From Methylophaga sp. (GTDB lineage: Bacteria > Pseudomonadota > Gammaproteobacteria > Nitrosococcales > Methylophagaceae): a stretch of DNA of 7,122 bases. Position numbers and translations under genes: made by a program. Each line of letters starts with the position of its first letter. Within the stretch, counting starts at the first letter, position 1. The stretch lies in contig JABURN010000071.1 in the NCBI GenBank assembly GCA_014762585.1, positions 1 to 7,122 on the forward strand, written 5' to 3'. The notes beneath the pieces were generated by a model, which saw nothing but the letters and a program-made list of their open reading frames with translations, had not been told where the DNA came from and did no database searches. Below, piece after piece: positions 1 to 6,364 of the stretch.

Positions 1-561
1 TGCCGGCGTCAGGCCATCCGCAAAATATTTCTGCGAATAACTGACGCAGCCCATTTCCAGGCTTTCCCGCATCCGGCCCTGAAAGCCCTCGCCGATAATG
101 AATTCGGTACTGCCGCCGCCGATATCCATCACCAGCCGGCGGCTGTTATCAAAGGCCAGTTCATGGGCTACACCCAGATAAATCAGCCGCGCTTCCTCTT
201 CACCGGTAACGATTTCAATCGGGTGACCCAGTTCCAGCCTCGCCTGACGCAGAAAACGACGCGAGTTATGAGCAATGCGCAGCGTGTTAGTCCCCACCAC
301 CCGCACATCGCCGAATGGCAGGTGGCGAATGCGTTCACCGAAACGCTCCAGGCAGGCTAATGCCCGTTCCTGGGCTTCCAGCGACAGGTAATTATCCTTA
401 TCCAGCCCGGCGCGTAACTGCACCATCTCGCGCAGGCGATCGACCACCTGAAAATGGCCGTCGCGCAGACGGGCAATGATCATATGAAAGCTGTTTGAGC
501 CAAGATCGACAGCGGCGAGAACGTCGTGTGAAGTCGGCTGTGGCGTAGTTTCGTCAGTCAT
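1..561 (-). CDS. ppx: Exopolyphosphatase, Ppx/GppA family (partial, N-terminal 187 residues)
   Basis: Ppx removes terminal phosphate from inorganic polyphosphate in the cytoplasm; close relatives (GppA) hydrolyse pppGpp. The frame is open from ATG at 561 to the window edge, giving 187 residues of a family usually about 300 to 510 long, so the 3' part is missing. The N-terminal ASKHA-fold phosphate loop DLGSNSFH is at residues 19-26 and the second phosphate loop DIGGGSTE at 146-153. TGEEEARLI at 119-127 contains the family's catalytic glutamate; E123 aligns by eye with E121 of E. coli PPX. The chosen start leaves about 14 residues before the first strand, as in E. coli PPX; the upstream sequence AGCGGAAC is only a weak Shine-Dalgarno site. 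It lies 48 nt past a terminator after phoU, so it probably has its own promoter or relies on readthrough. Ppx is favoured over GppA from the close match around SNSFHM and the pst neighbourhood, but the missing C-terminal half would decide. Confidence 0.93.
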   Translation of the reverse strand, partial: MTDETTPQPTSHDVLAAVDLGSNSFHMIIARLRDGHFQVVDRLREMVQLRAGLDKDNYLSLEAQERALACLERFGERIRHLPFGDVRVVGTNTLRIAHNSRRFLRQARLELGHPIEIVTGEEEARLIYLGVAHELAFDNSRRLVMDIGGGSTEFIIGEGFQGRMRESLEMGCVSYSQKYFADGLTPA

Positions 562-609
562 GTTCCGCTTATTCTGCCCCACCAGCCTGACTGGAAACAA
601 TCATCCGGC

Positions 610-638
610 AAAAAAAGCCCGTATCCAACGATACGGGC
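610..638 (-). terminator. Intrinsic terminator after phoU
   Basis: Read on the minus strand, a perfect 9-bp stem (GCCCGTATC paired with GATACGGGC, arms at 630-638 and 617-625) closes a 4-nt loop and runs straight into seven T residues (610-616). This is a textbook Rho-independent terminator, 32 nt past the phoU stop. It marks the main end of the pst-phoU transcript. On the plus strand there is no T-run after the stem, so it is one-directional. Confidence 0.93.
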
Positions 639-670
639 CAAGCCACTAGAGAGAAACTAAAAGCATGAAA

Positions 671-1393
671 TCAGTCGATGGGCTCACCCTTAACCACTTT
701 TTCAGCCTTCTCGATACTGAGATGGCGAACATCCTTACCTTCCACCAGGTAGATAATATGTTCGCAGACGTTGTGTGCATGATCGCCGATACGCTCCAAC
801 GAACGCGCTGACCACATCATGTCAACCACGCGGCTGACCTGGCGGGTATCTTCCATCATATAAGTCATCAACTGACGCAGGATGCCTTCGTATTCGGCAT
901 CGACTTCGCGATCTTCTTTGGCGACCCGCAGTGCCATTTCCACGTCAAAACGCGCAAAGGCATCCAGCGAATCACGCAGCATGCCACGGACATGATTGCC
1001 CAGACTCTGCAACTCGCGGTAGTTACGCTTGGGTCGGTCTTTTTCCGACAGGTTGATCGCCATTCTGGCAATACGGACTGATTCATCACCGATACGTTCC
1101 AGATCAGTGATCGTTTTCTCGATACCGGTAACCAGGCGTAGATCACTGGCTGTCGGTTGCCGCAATGCGATGATCTGGATACATTCCTCGTCGATCGCAA
1201 TTTCCATCTCATTGACCTGTTCATCAAAGCTGATGACTTCACGGGCCATTTCACTGTCGCCGGTAATCAGCGCTTCCATAGCGTTGGCTACCTGCTGTTC
1301 AACCAGTCCTCCCATGGCCATGACTCGGGAGCGGATATCCTGCAGTTCATTTTCGAACTGCTGAGAAATATGTTGGGAATTATTGCTTACCAT
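671..1393 (-). CDS. phoU: Phosphate signalling regulator PhoU
   Basis: PhoU is a cytoplasmic, membrane-associated regulator that links the Pst transporter to the PhoR sensor kinase; it keeps the Pho regulon off when phosphate is plentiful and limits Pst activity. At 240 residues it has the usual family length. Two repeated three-helix PhoU units are visible, each with the metal-binding ExxxD-type signature: LERIGDESVRIA at residues 98-109 (E99, D103) and LERIGDHAHNVCEH at 199-212 (E200, D204). The first unit spans roughly 15-115 and the second 120-220. The start at 1393 is supported by AAGGAG eight bases upstream and by the residues MVSNNSQHIS before the first helix. It follows pstB after 24 nt, as the last gene of the operon, and is followed by a strong terminator. 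The short charged tail after residue 222 is unremarkable. No truncation or frameshift is seen. Confidence 0.97.
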   Translation of the reverse strand: MVSNNSQHISQQFENELQDIRSRVMAMGGLVEQQVANAMEALITGDSEMAREVISFDEQVNEMEIAIDEECIQIIALRQPTASDLRLVTGIEKTITDLERIGDESVRIARMAINLSEKDRPKRNYRELQSLGNHVRGMLRDSLDAFARFDVEMALRVAKEDREVDAEYEGILRQLMTYMMEDTRQVSRVVDMMWSARSLERIGDHAHNVCEHIIYLVEGKDVRHLSIEKAEKVVKGEPID

Positions 1394-1401
1394 CTTGATA
1401 T

Positions 1402-1407
1402 CTCCTT
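1402..1407 (-). promoter_or_regulatory. Strong ribosome binding site of phoU
   Basis: On the minus strand AAGGAG ends eight bases before the phoU ATG. It is the best Shine-Dalgarno match in the window and lies in the 24-nt pstB-phoU gap, so phoU can initiate independently of pstB translation, unlike pstA and probably pstB. Confidence 0.85.
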
Positions 1408-1417
1408 GGCACCGGTA

Positions 1418-2260
1418 TTAACCGTAACGACCGGTAATATAGTCTTCTGTCTGCTTCTTGGCCGGGTTGGTAAACAACTCGTCAGTGGCGCCGAACTCGA
1501 TCAGTTCGCCCATGTACATAAAGGCGGTGTAATCAGATACCCGCGCCGCCTGCTGCATATTATGGGTTACGATCACAATGGTGTACTTGTCCTTGAGCTC
1601 GTATATCAGTTCCTCGATCTTCAAGGTCGACAGGGGGTCAAGTGCAGAAGCCGGTTCGTCGAGCAGCAGCACTTCGGGTTCAATCGCAATCGCGCGTGCA
1701 ATCACCAGACGCTGCTGCTGACCACCGGACATGCCCATGGCGGACTCATGCAGACGATCTTTGACTTCATCCCACAAAGCGGCGCCTTTCAGCGATTTTT
1801 CCACTACTTTGTCGAGGGTGGCGCGATCGTTCACACCCTGCAGGCGCAGACCGTAAGCGACGTTTTCATAAATTGATTTAGGGAAGGGATTCGGCTTTTG
1901 AAACACCATACCCACCTGACGACGCAGATCAGCCACATTCACAGACGGCGAGTTGATTTCCATATTGTCGAGCAGCAAATGGCCATCCATCTTTACGGTG
2001 TCAATCAGATCGTTCATCCGGTTGAAGCAGCGCAGCAGAGTCGATTTACCGCAACCACTGGGCCCGATAAAGGCGGTGACGCGGTTTTTCGGGATCTGCA
2101 TGTTAATACCATGCAGCGCCTGCTTGTCGCCGTAGAAAAGGTTGAAGTCTTTGACTTCCAGACAGACGGTTTCATCTGCCAGATTGACGCGTGGACCACG
2201 TGACATTGATTCGATATCAATACCACGCGCTACGTTTTTTTGTTCATTGACTGCTTGCAT
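1418..2260 (-). CDS. pstB: Phosphate ABC transporter ATP-binding protein PstB
   Basis: PstB is the cytoplasmic ATPase that forms the motor of the high-affinity phosphate importer PstSCAB and is also needed for Pho signalling. All ABC motifs are intact in the 280-residue protein: Walker [10 protein letters not shown] (66-74), Q-loop Q121 in VFQKPNPFP, signature MSGGQQQR (177-184), Walker B VLLLDEP (197-203), D-loop SALD (205-208) and switch H233. The segments RCFNRMNDL (77-85) and [16 protein letters not shown] (122-137) are typical of PstB rather than of other importers, and the C-terminus [10 protein letters not shown] is that of the Pseudomonas-type protein. About 33 residues precede the core, which is normal for this group. 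M19 is an alternative start, but the ATG at 2260 has GAGAG seven bases upstream and sits 3 nt after the pstA stop, which favours it. No key residue is missing. Confidence 0.98.
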   Translation of the reverse strand: MQAVNEQKNVARGIDIESMSRGPRVNLADETVCLEVKDFNLFYGDKQALHGINMQIPKNRVTAFIGPSGCGKSTLLRCFNRMNDLIDTVKMDGHLLLDNMEINSPSVNVADLRRQVGMVFQKPNPFPKSIYENVAYGLRLQGVNDRATLDKVVEKSLKGAALWDEVKDRLHESAMGMSGGQQQRLVIARAIAIEPEVLLLDEPASALDPLSTLKIEELIYELKDKYTIVIVTHNMQQAARVSDYTAFMYMGELIEFGATDELFTNPAKKQTEDYITGRYG

Positions 2261-2263
2261 GGC

Positions 2264-3949
2264 TTAACTCTCAGTTGCTTTGTAAGTTTCGCGCAGACGA
2301 TTGCGAATACCAATCGCTGCCAGATTCAGGACCACAATAATCAGGACCAGCAGGAATGCGGTGGCATAAACCAGCGGCCTCGCGGCTTCGACGTTCGGGC
2401 TCTGGAAGCCGACATCGTAAATATGAAAGCCCAGGTGCATAAACTGTCTGTCCAGATGCAGATACGGGGCGATATTATCGACAGCCAGGGCCGGGGCCAG
2501 TTTCACCACACCCACCATCATCAGTGGTGCCACCTCGCCGGCTGCACGGGCGACGGCCAGAATCAGACCAGTCATCATTGCCGGTGCGGCCATCGGCAGC
2601 ACGGTCCGCCACAAGGTTTCAGCCTTGGTGGCGCCGAGTGCCAGGCTGCCTTCACGAATCGCCCTTGGTATCCGCGACAGACCCTCTTCGGTTGCAACGA
2701 TAACCACCGGCACCGTCAGAATAGCGAGCGTCAGTGAGGCCCACAACAGACCGGGTGACCCGAAAGTCGGCGACGGTAATTTAGCCTGGAAGAAGATCTC
2801 ATCGATGCTGCCACCGATAAAGTAGACAAAGAAACCGAGACCGAACACACCGTAAACAATTGACGGTACACCCGCCAGGTTATTCACCGCGATGCGAATA
2901 AGTCGCACAACCGGACCCTGCTTGGCATACTCTTTCAGATAAACGGCGGCGATAACACCGAAAGGCGTCACCAGAATCGACATGATGATAACCATCATCA
3001 CGGTACCGAAAATGGCCGGGAAGATACCGCCTTCGGTGTTGGCTTCACGCGGCTCACCGGAGACAAATTCCCAGACATGGTGGAAATACTGGCCGAACTT
3101 CTCGCTGATGCCCATACCGTTGGGTTTATAGACGTGCACGATCTTGGCCAGCGGAATCTCAACTTCACGACCATCAGACATGCGCACCATGATCTGATCA
3201 CGGTTCATCGCCTGATACAGGTCACTCAGTTCTTCGCGTAAGGTGGCATAACGGTCATTGAGCTGCTGTTTCTGCTCTTCCAGCTCCTGGTAGGGTAGCG
3301 TGCCTTCCGGCACGTCATCCATCTGCAGGCGGCGTTTTTCCAGTCGGATTTCTTCCAGACCGTGGTTAATCTGACCGATGTCGTCCTTTTCCAGCGTTTT
3401 GATCTGGCGCATCAGTTCATTACTGCGTTCCAGCCGCTGCATGAATTCCTGGTAAGCGCCATCACCACTGGCGACAACTTCACCTTCCTGTTTGACATTC
3501 ACCAGATAGCCGTAGAAATTGCCCCATTCACGACGCTCGATCGCCATGATGCCCTCGGGATAGCGGATATCACTGATCCAGGGGTCATTAATCCAGCGGA
3601 AATCCAGGCCGAAATAATCACGGTTACCGACTTTCAGCAGCGTGCGCTGGGCAAACTCCTGACCTTCCGGCAACTGGACACCGGACAAAGCCAGACGGGC
3701 AGCCGGAACGGTTTCATGATCAATCCGCTCACCAATCAGGGTTTCGGCAGGCTGGCCCGGCTCCTGATAGGTGAGTTCCATGATATCGGCAGGCCAGAAA
3801 TGGCTCAGGCCACGCACTGCGATAAGCAGCACCAGACCCACGACCATCACCAGGCTGATGCTGACGGCACCGGCATTCAACCAGACCCAGGGTTTGCCAG
3901 TGTTGAACCAGGATTTAATTGAAGAACTCTGAGACATTGTTTTATCCAT
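2264..3949 (-). CDS. pstA: Phosphate ABC transporter permease PstA, long form with periplasmic coiled coil
   Basis: PstA is one of the two inner-membrane subunits of the phosphate channel. At 561 residues it is about twice the length of the E. coli form (about 300) and matches the long forms seen in Pseudomonas-like bacteria. TM1 is at about 24-46, after a short, weakly basic N-terminus, so the following region of about 260 residues (47-308) should be periplasmic. Residues about 168-250 are rich in E, K, Q, R and L with heptad-like spacing (for example RLERSNELMRQIKTLEK) and look like a coiled-coil hairpin, broken near the PEGTLP at 214-219. The conserved permease core starts near 309 (FPAIFGTVMMV). 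It carries the PstA signature NNLAGVPSIVYG (356-367) and the EAA coupling loop REGSLALGATKAETLWRTVLP (432-452), which contacts PstB; the last TM is at about 528-546. The start overlaps the pstC stop as TAATG; M5 is a possible alternative start. Confidence 0.96.
   Translation of the reverse strand: MDKTMSQSSSIKSWFNTGKPWVWLNAGAVSISLVMVVGLVLLIAVRGLSHFWPADIMELTYQEPGQPAETLIGERIDHETVPAARLALSGVQLPEGQEFAQRTLLKVGNRDYFGLDFRWINDPWISDIRYPEGIMAIERREWGNFYGYLVNVKQEGEVVASGDGAYQEFMQRLERSNELMRQIKTLEKDDIGQINHGLEEIRLEKRRLQMDDVPEGTLPYQELEEQKQQLNDRYATLREELSDLYQAMNRDQIMVRMSDGREVEIPLAKIVHVYKPNGMGISEKFGQYFHHVWEFVSGEPREANTEGGIFPAIFGTVMMVIIMSILVTPFGVIAAVYLKEYAKQGPVVRLIRIAVNNLAGVPSIVYGVFGLGFFVYFIGGSIDEIFFQAKLPSPTFGSPGLLWASLTLAILTVPVVIVATEEGLSRIPRAIREGSLALGATKAETLWRTVLPMAAPAMMTGLILAVARAAGEVAPLMMVGVVKLAPALAVDNIAPYLHLDRQFMHLGFHIYDVGFQSPNVEAARPLVYATAFLLVLIIVVLNLAAIGIRNRLRETYKATES
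2268..2272 (-). promoter_or_regulatory. Ribosome binding site of pstB inside the end of pstA
   Basis: GAGAG on the minus strand lies in the last sense codons of pstA, seven bases before the pstB ATG; the pstA TAA falls between them. This supports the chosen pstB start and suggests that pstB translation is coupled to ribosomes finishing pstA. Confidence 0.65.
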
Positions 3950-3951
3950 TA
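3947..3951 (-). other. TAATG stop/start overlap of pstC and pstA
   Basis: The pstC TAA and the pstA ATG share one base. No good Shine-Dalgarno sequence precedes this ATG (the sequence just before it reads AGCAGCCTG), so pstA is probably translated by re-initiation of ribosomes that finish pstC, which would keep the two channel subunits at equal amounts. Confidence 0.75.
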
Positions 3952-6225
3952 CAGGCTGCTGTATTTTTTACGCAAACGTTGACGGACTACTTCTGCCGCC
4001 GTGTTCAGTACAAAGGTGGCCATGAACAACACCAGCGCAGCCAGGAACAGTACCCGGTAGTGCGAGCTGTTCACCTCGGCTTCCGGCATTTCCACCGCGA
4101 TATTGGCTGACAGGGCACGGAAACCTTCGAAAATATTGAAGTCCATGATGGGGGTGTTACCGGTCGCCATCAGTACGATCATGGTCTCACCGACCGCGCG
4201 GCCGAGACCGATCATCACCGCTGAGAAAATACCCGGGCTGGCTGTCAGCAGAACGACACGGGTCATGGTCTGCCACGGCGTCGCGCCCAGCGCCAGTGAG
4301 CCGATAGTCAGATGTTTAGGCACACCGAAGATGGCATCTTCAGTAATCGAGAAGATAGTCGGGATAACAGCAAAGCCCATTACGAGGCCAACTACCAGTG
4401 AGTTCCGCTGGTCAAAATCGATACCAATATCATTGAGGAACTGTGGCATATTGCCATCGAACAGCCACAGCTCAATGCTGGAACTCAGTGACATCGAAAC
4501 GATACCGACCACAATCACAACCGGAATCAGAATCGCCGCTTCCCAGCCGTCAGGAATCGCTTCACGCCAGCGCCGGGGCAGTTTGGTCCAGGCCCAGGCG
4601 GTGAGAATAATCATCAGCGGCAGCATAAACAGGATGGTGAACACCCCGGGCAGATTATCTTCCACAATCGGTGCCAGCCATAGAACCGCGAGAAAACCCA
4701 GAATCACCGTCGGCAGGGCTTCCATGATTTCGATGGTAGGCTTGACGATAGAGCGCATCTTCGGCGACATGAAATAGGCTGTGAAAATCGCGCCCATGAT
4801 AGCCAGCGGCACCGCCACCAGCATCGCGTAGAACGCTGCCTTGATAGTACCGAAGGTCAACGGCGTCAGGCTGAACTTGGGCTCGAAGTCACTGCTGGCA
4901 GAGGAAGACTGCCAGATATGTTCCGGCTCACTGCGGCTCTCATACCAGACTTTTTCCCACAACGAATGCCAGGAAATATCCGGATGCTCGTTATCAATGT
5001 GAATCAGTTTGGCCTGACCATCGGCAGTCAGGCTGATGAGACCATTGGCACGAGGTGACAGCGACATCACGGCATCGGCGGATTCGAGCTGTGGCTCGAC
5101 CAGCAGGGTACGCTGGGCTGTCGTGTGGTAAATACCCAGTTTGCCAGTACTGTCCAGGGCCAGGAAGCCTTTGCGCGCCTGCTCCACCGCAATCGAAACG
5201 ATAGCGGCATTCTGATCATCGAAGCTGCGGACATTGTGCAGGAAGTAGTTATTGTCCTTATCACGCACCGGGAACCACTGATCGATCTGACCATCACTGC
5301 GACCCACCAGCACCGAAATACCTCCGGTCAGAAATTCCAGTGAGGTAATGCTGACCCCGGTAGGGACGGCTTTAACCTTCTGTACCAGTCGCGGGCTCTC
5401 GACGTTTTGCACATCGTAAAAATAAATAAAGCCCTTATCGTCAACGAAATACAGTTCGCGCTGCTCGATATCCAGTTGCAGATGGGTGACACGGGCAGCT
5501 CCTGTAAGACTGATTTCTGCGGCTTTTTCCTTCAGAGTAAACTCTGACGGATCCAGGAAGCTCGATTCACGAATCACTGATTTCAACACCACCCGCTGAT
5601 CAGCTGTCACTGCGGCGAAAGTGGTCTTGTCGTCATAACTCTGAACACTGAGCAGCTCCAGTGGCTGCCCCTGAGGGTCAACCTTAACCAGCGCCTCACC
5701 CAGAGGATATTCAATCCGCGGAATGATTTTGCGTTGCGTGCCGGTCGGGTAAGTAATTTTGTAGTCCTGGTTAAATACCAGTGCCGAACCGTCCGCCATG
5801 CCGTATGCAAATACGCCGGTGACCGCTGCGCCGGCAGCGGTGGCGGTAATGGCCTCAGCATTGACCGGTAATTCCACATTGAGCATGGTGGCGCCGTTTT
5901 CAGCTTCGAAGAAACGCGCCGTACCGTTGTCATTCACAGACAGGGCAACGTCATTGTATTCATTCAAAGTCAGAAATTGGCTGCCGGTCTGTTCAGTCTG
6001 GTAAATCGTGCGGGTTTCCAGGCTGGCCCCCTGAAACAGCGGCAAGACCACGTAAAGCAGATAAAAGAAAATAAGCACAATGGCCAGAATAACCGAGATA
6101 CCGCCGAAACCGACGCCGTATTTAGCGACTTTATCTTTGGTTTCGCGCCAGGCACGTCGCCGTTTGGCGATGGTGGAATCCGGTGCCGGCAGCACGGTTT
6201 GATCGTCAACTGTTTGTTCTTGCAT
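3949..6225 (-). CDS. pstC: Phosphate ABC transporter permease PstC, long form with periplasmic beta-propeller-like domain
   Basis: PstC pairs with PstA to form the phosphate channel in the inner membrane. At 758 residues it is more than twice the E. coli length (about 320). A basic cytoplasmic N-terminus (KRRRAWRETKDK, 21-32) precedes TM1 at about 38-64, so residues about 66-455 should be periplasmic. This region has seven recurring motifs of the form D-x-G plus an alternating hydrophobic strand, near residues 99, 145, 209, 263, 311, 360 and 402, which suggests a seven-bladed WD40/PQQ-like propeller. The permease core follows from about 455 (SLTPLTFGTIKAAFYAML), with MEALPTVILGFLAV (501-514), the EAA-type coupling loop EDAIFGVPKHLTIGSLALGATPWQT (629-653) and GLGRAVGETMIVLMATG (673-689), all typical of PstC. 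The last TM is at about 724-745. The start at 6225 has only a weak ribosome binding site. Permease identity is certain; the propeller is inferred from repeats. Confidence 0.96.
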   Translation of the reverse strand: MQEQTVDDQTVLPAPDSTIAKRRRAWRETKDKVAKYGVGFGGISVILAIVLIFFYLLYVVLPLFQGASLETRTIYQTEQTGSQFLTLNEYNDVALSVNDNGTARFFEAENGATMLNVELPVNAEAITATAAGAAVTGVFAYGMADGSALVFNQDYKITYPTGTQRKIIPRIEYPLGEALVKVDPQGQPLELLSVQSYDDKTTFAAVTADQRVVLKSVIRESSFLDPSEFTLKEKAAEISLTGAARVTHLQLDIEQRELYFVDDKGFIYFYDVQNVESPRLVQKVKAVPTGVSITSLEFLTGGISVLVGRSDGQIDQWFPVRDKDNNYFLHNVRSFDDQNAAIVSIAVEQARKGFLALDSTGKLGIYHTTAQRTLLVEPQLESADAVMSLSPRANGLISLTADGQAKLIHIDNEHPDISWHSLWEKVWYESRSEPEHIWQSSSASSDFEPKFSLTPLTFGTIKAAFYAMLVAVPLAIMGAIFTAYFMSPKMRSIVKPTIEIMEALPTVILGFLAVLWLAPIVEDNLPGVFTILFMLPLMIILTAWAWTKLPRRWREAIPDGWEAAILIPVVIVVGIVSMSLSSSIELWLFDGNMPQFLNDIGIDFDQRNSLVVGLVMGFAVIPTIFSITEDAIFGVPKHLTIGSLALGATPWQTMTRVVLLTASPGIFSAVMIGLGRAVGETMIVLMATGNTPIMDFNIFEGFRALSANIAVEMPEAEVNSSHYRVLFLAALVLFMATFVLNTAAEVVRQRLRKKYSSL

Positions 6226-6254
6226 CGAGCATTACCAAAGTTATGTGATTTCCG

Positions 6255-6299
6255 AAACAATCCTCAAGCGTCTGCATGGCAAAAGCTTCAGGGTTGTTT
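6255..6299 (-). repeat. Long imperfect inverted repeat in the pstC leader
   Basis: Plus-strand arms 6255-6269 (aaacaatcctcaagc) and 6285-6299 (gcttcagggttgttt) are reverse complements at 13 of 15 positions, separated by 15 nt. In the pstC transcript this would be a stem-loop beginning a few bases after the T-run of the pstS terminator. It has no T-run of its own (the sequence after it is CGGAAATCAC), so it is not a second intrinsic terminator. It could be an mRNA-stabilising or processing structure in the leader of pstC, a protein-binding palindrome, or chance. Confidence 0.6.
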
Positions 6300-6306
6300 T
6301 GACAGC

Positions 6307-6344
6307 AAAAACGCCCCGTGTCTTGTACAACACGGGGCGCTTTG
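6307..6344 (-). terminator. Intrinsic terminator or attenuator between pstS and pstC
   Basis: On the minus strand a perfect 10-bp GC-rich stem (CGCCCCGTGT with ACACGGGGCG, arms at 6330-6339 and 6312-6321) closes an 8-nt loop and is followed by five T residues (6307-6311). Bases AAAG before the stem can pair with part of the T-run, and GACAG/CTGTC at the outer edges (6346-6350 and 6301-6305) could extend the pairing. It starts about 20 nt after the pstS stop. Placed inside the operon, it probably stops most transcripts after pstS so that the binding protein is made in excess, with readthrough serving pstC onwards. Confidence 0.88.
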
Positions 6345-6364
6345 TCTGTCATTTCAATAATTGC

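Noticed and set aside
582..594. Small palindrome CCAG-CCTGA-CTGG in the ppx leader
   Set aside because: A 4-bp stem is too short to distinguish from chance and matches no known operator that I recognise.
1157..1876. Plus-strand open frame of 239 codons running antisense across phoU and pstB
   Set aside because: It lies opposite two certain genes whose codon use creates the open frame, its product has no recognisable domain, and no ribosome binding site or promoter supports it.
3362..3922. Plus-strand open frame of 186 codons antisense to pstA
   Set aside because: It is fully inside pstA, has no recognisable domain or initiation signal, and is explained by pstA codon use.
4103..4777. Plus-strand open frame of 224 codons antisense to pstC
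   Set aside because: It is a shadow of the transmembrane part of pstC; its product is Ser/Arg/Ile/Thr-rich with no family resemblance.
6236..6266. Possible sigma70 promoter before pstC (TTGAGG, 16 nt, CATAAC on the minus strand)
   Set aside because: Both hexamers and the spacing are weak matches, and the predicted start would lie almost on the pstC initiation region. Not enough to call without mapped transcript ends.
6300..6350. CTGTCA half-sites suggesting a Pho box (minus strand near 6304-6299, plus strand near 6346)
   Set aside because: Each has only one half; the second CTGTCA-like half at the right spacing is missing. The sequences are better explained as the outer GACAG/CTGTC edges of the terminator. 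The true Pho box is expected upstream of pstS, outside the window.
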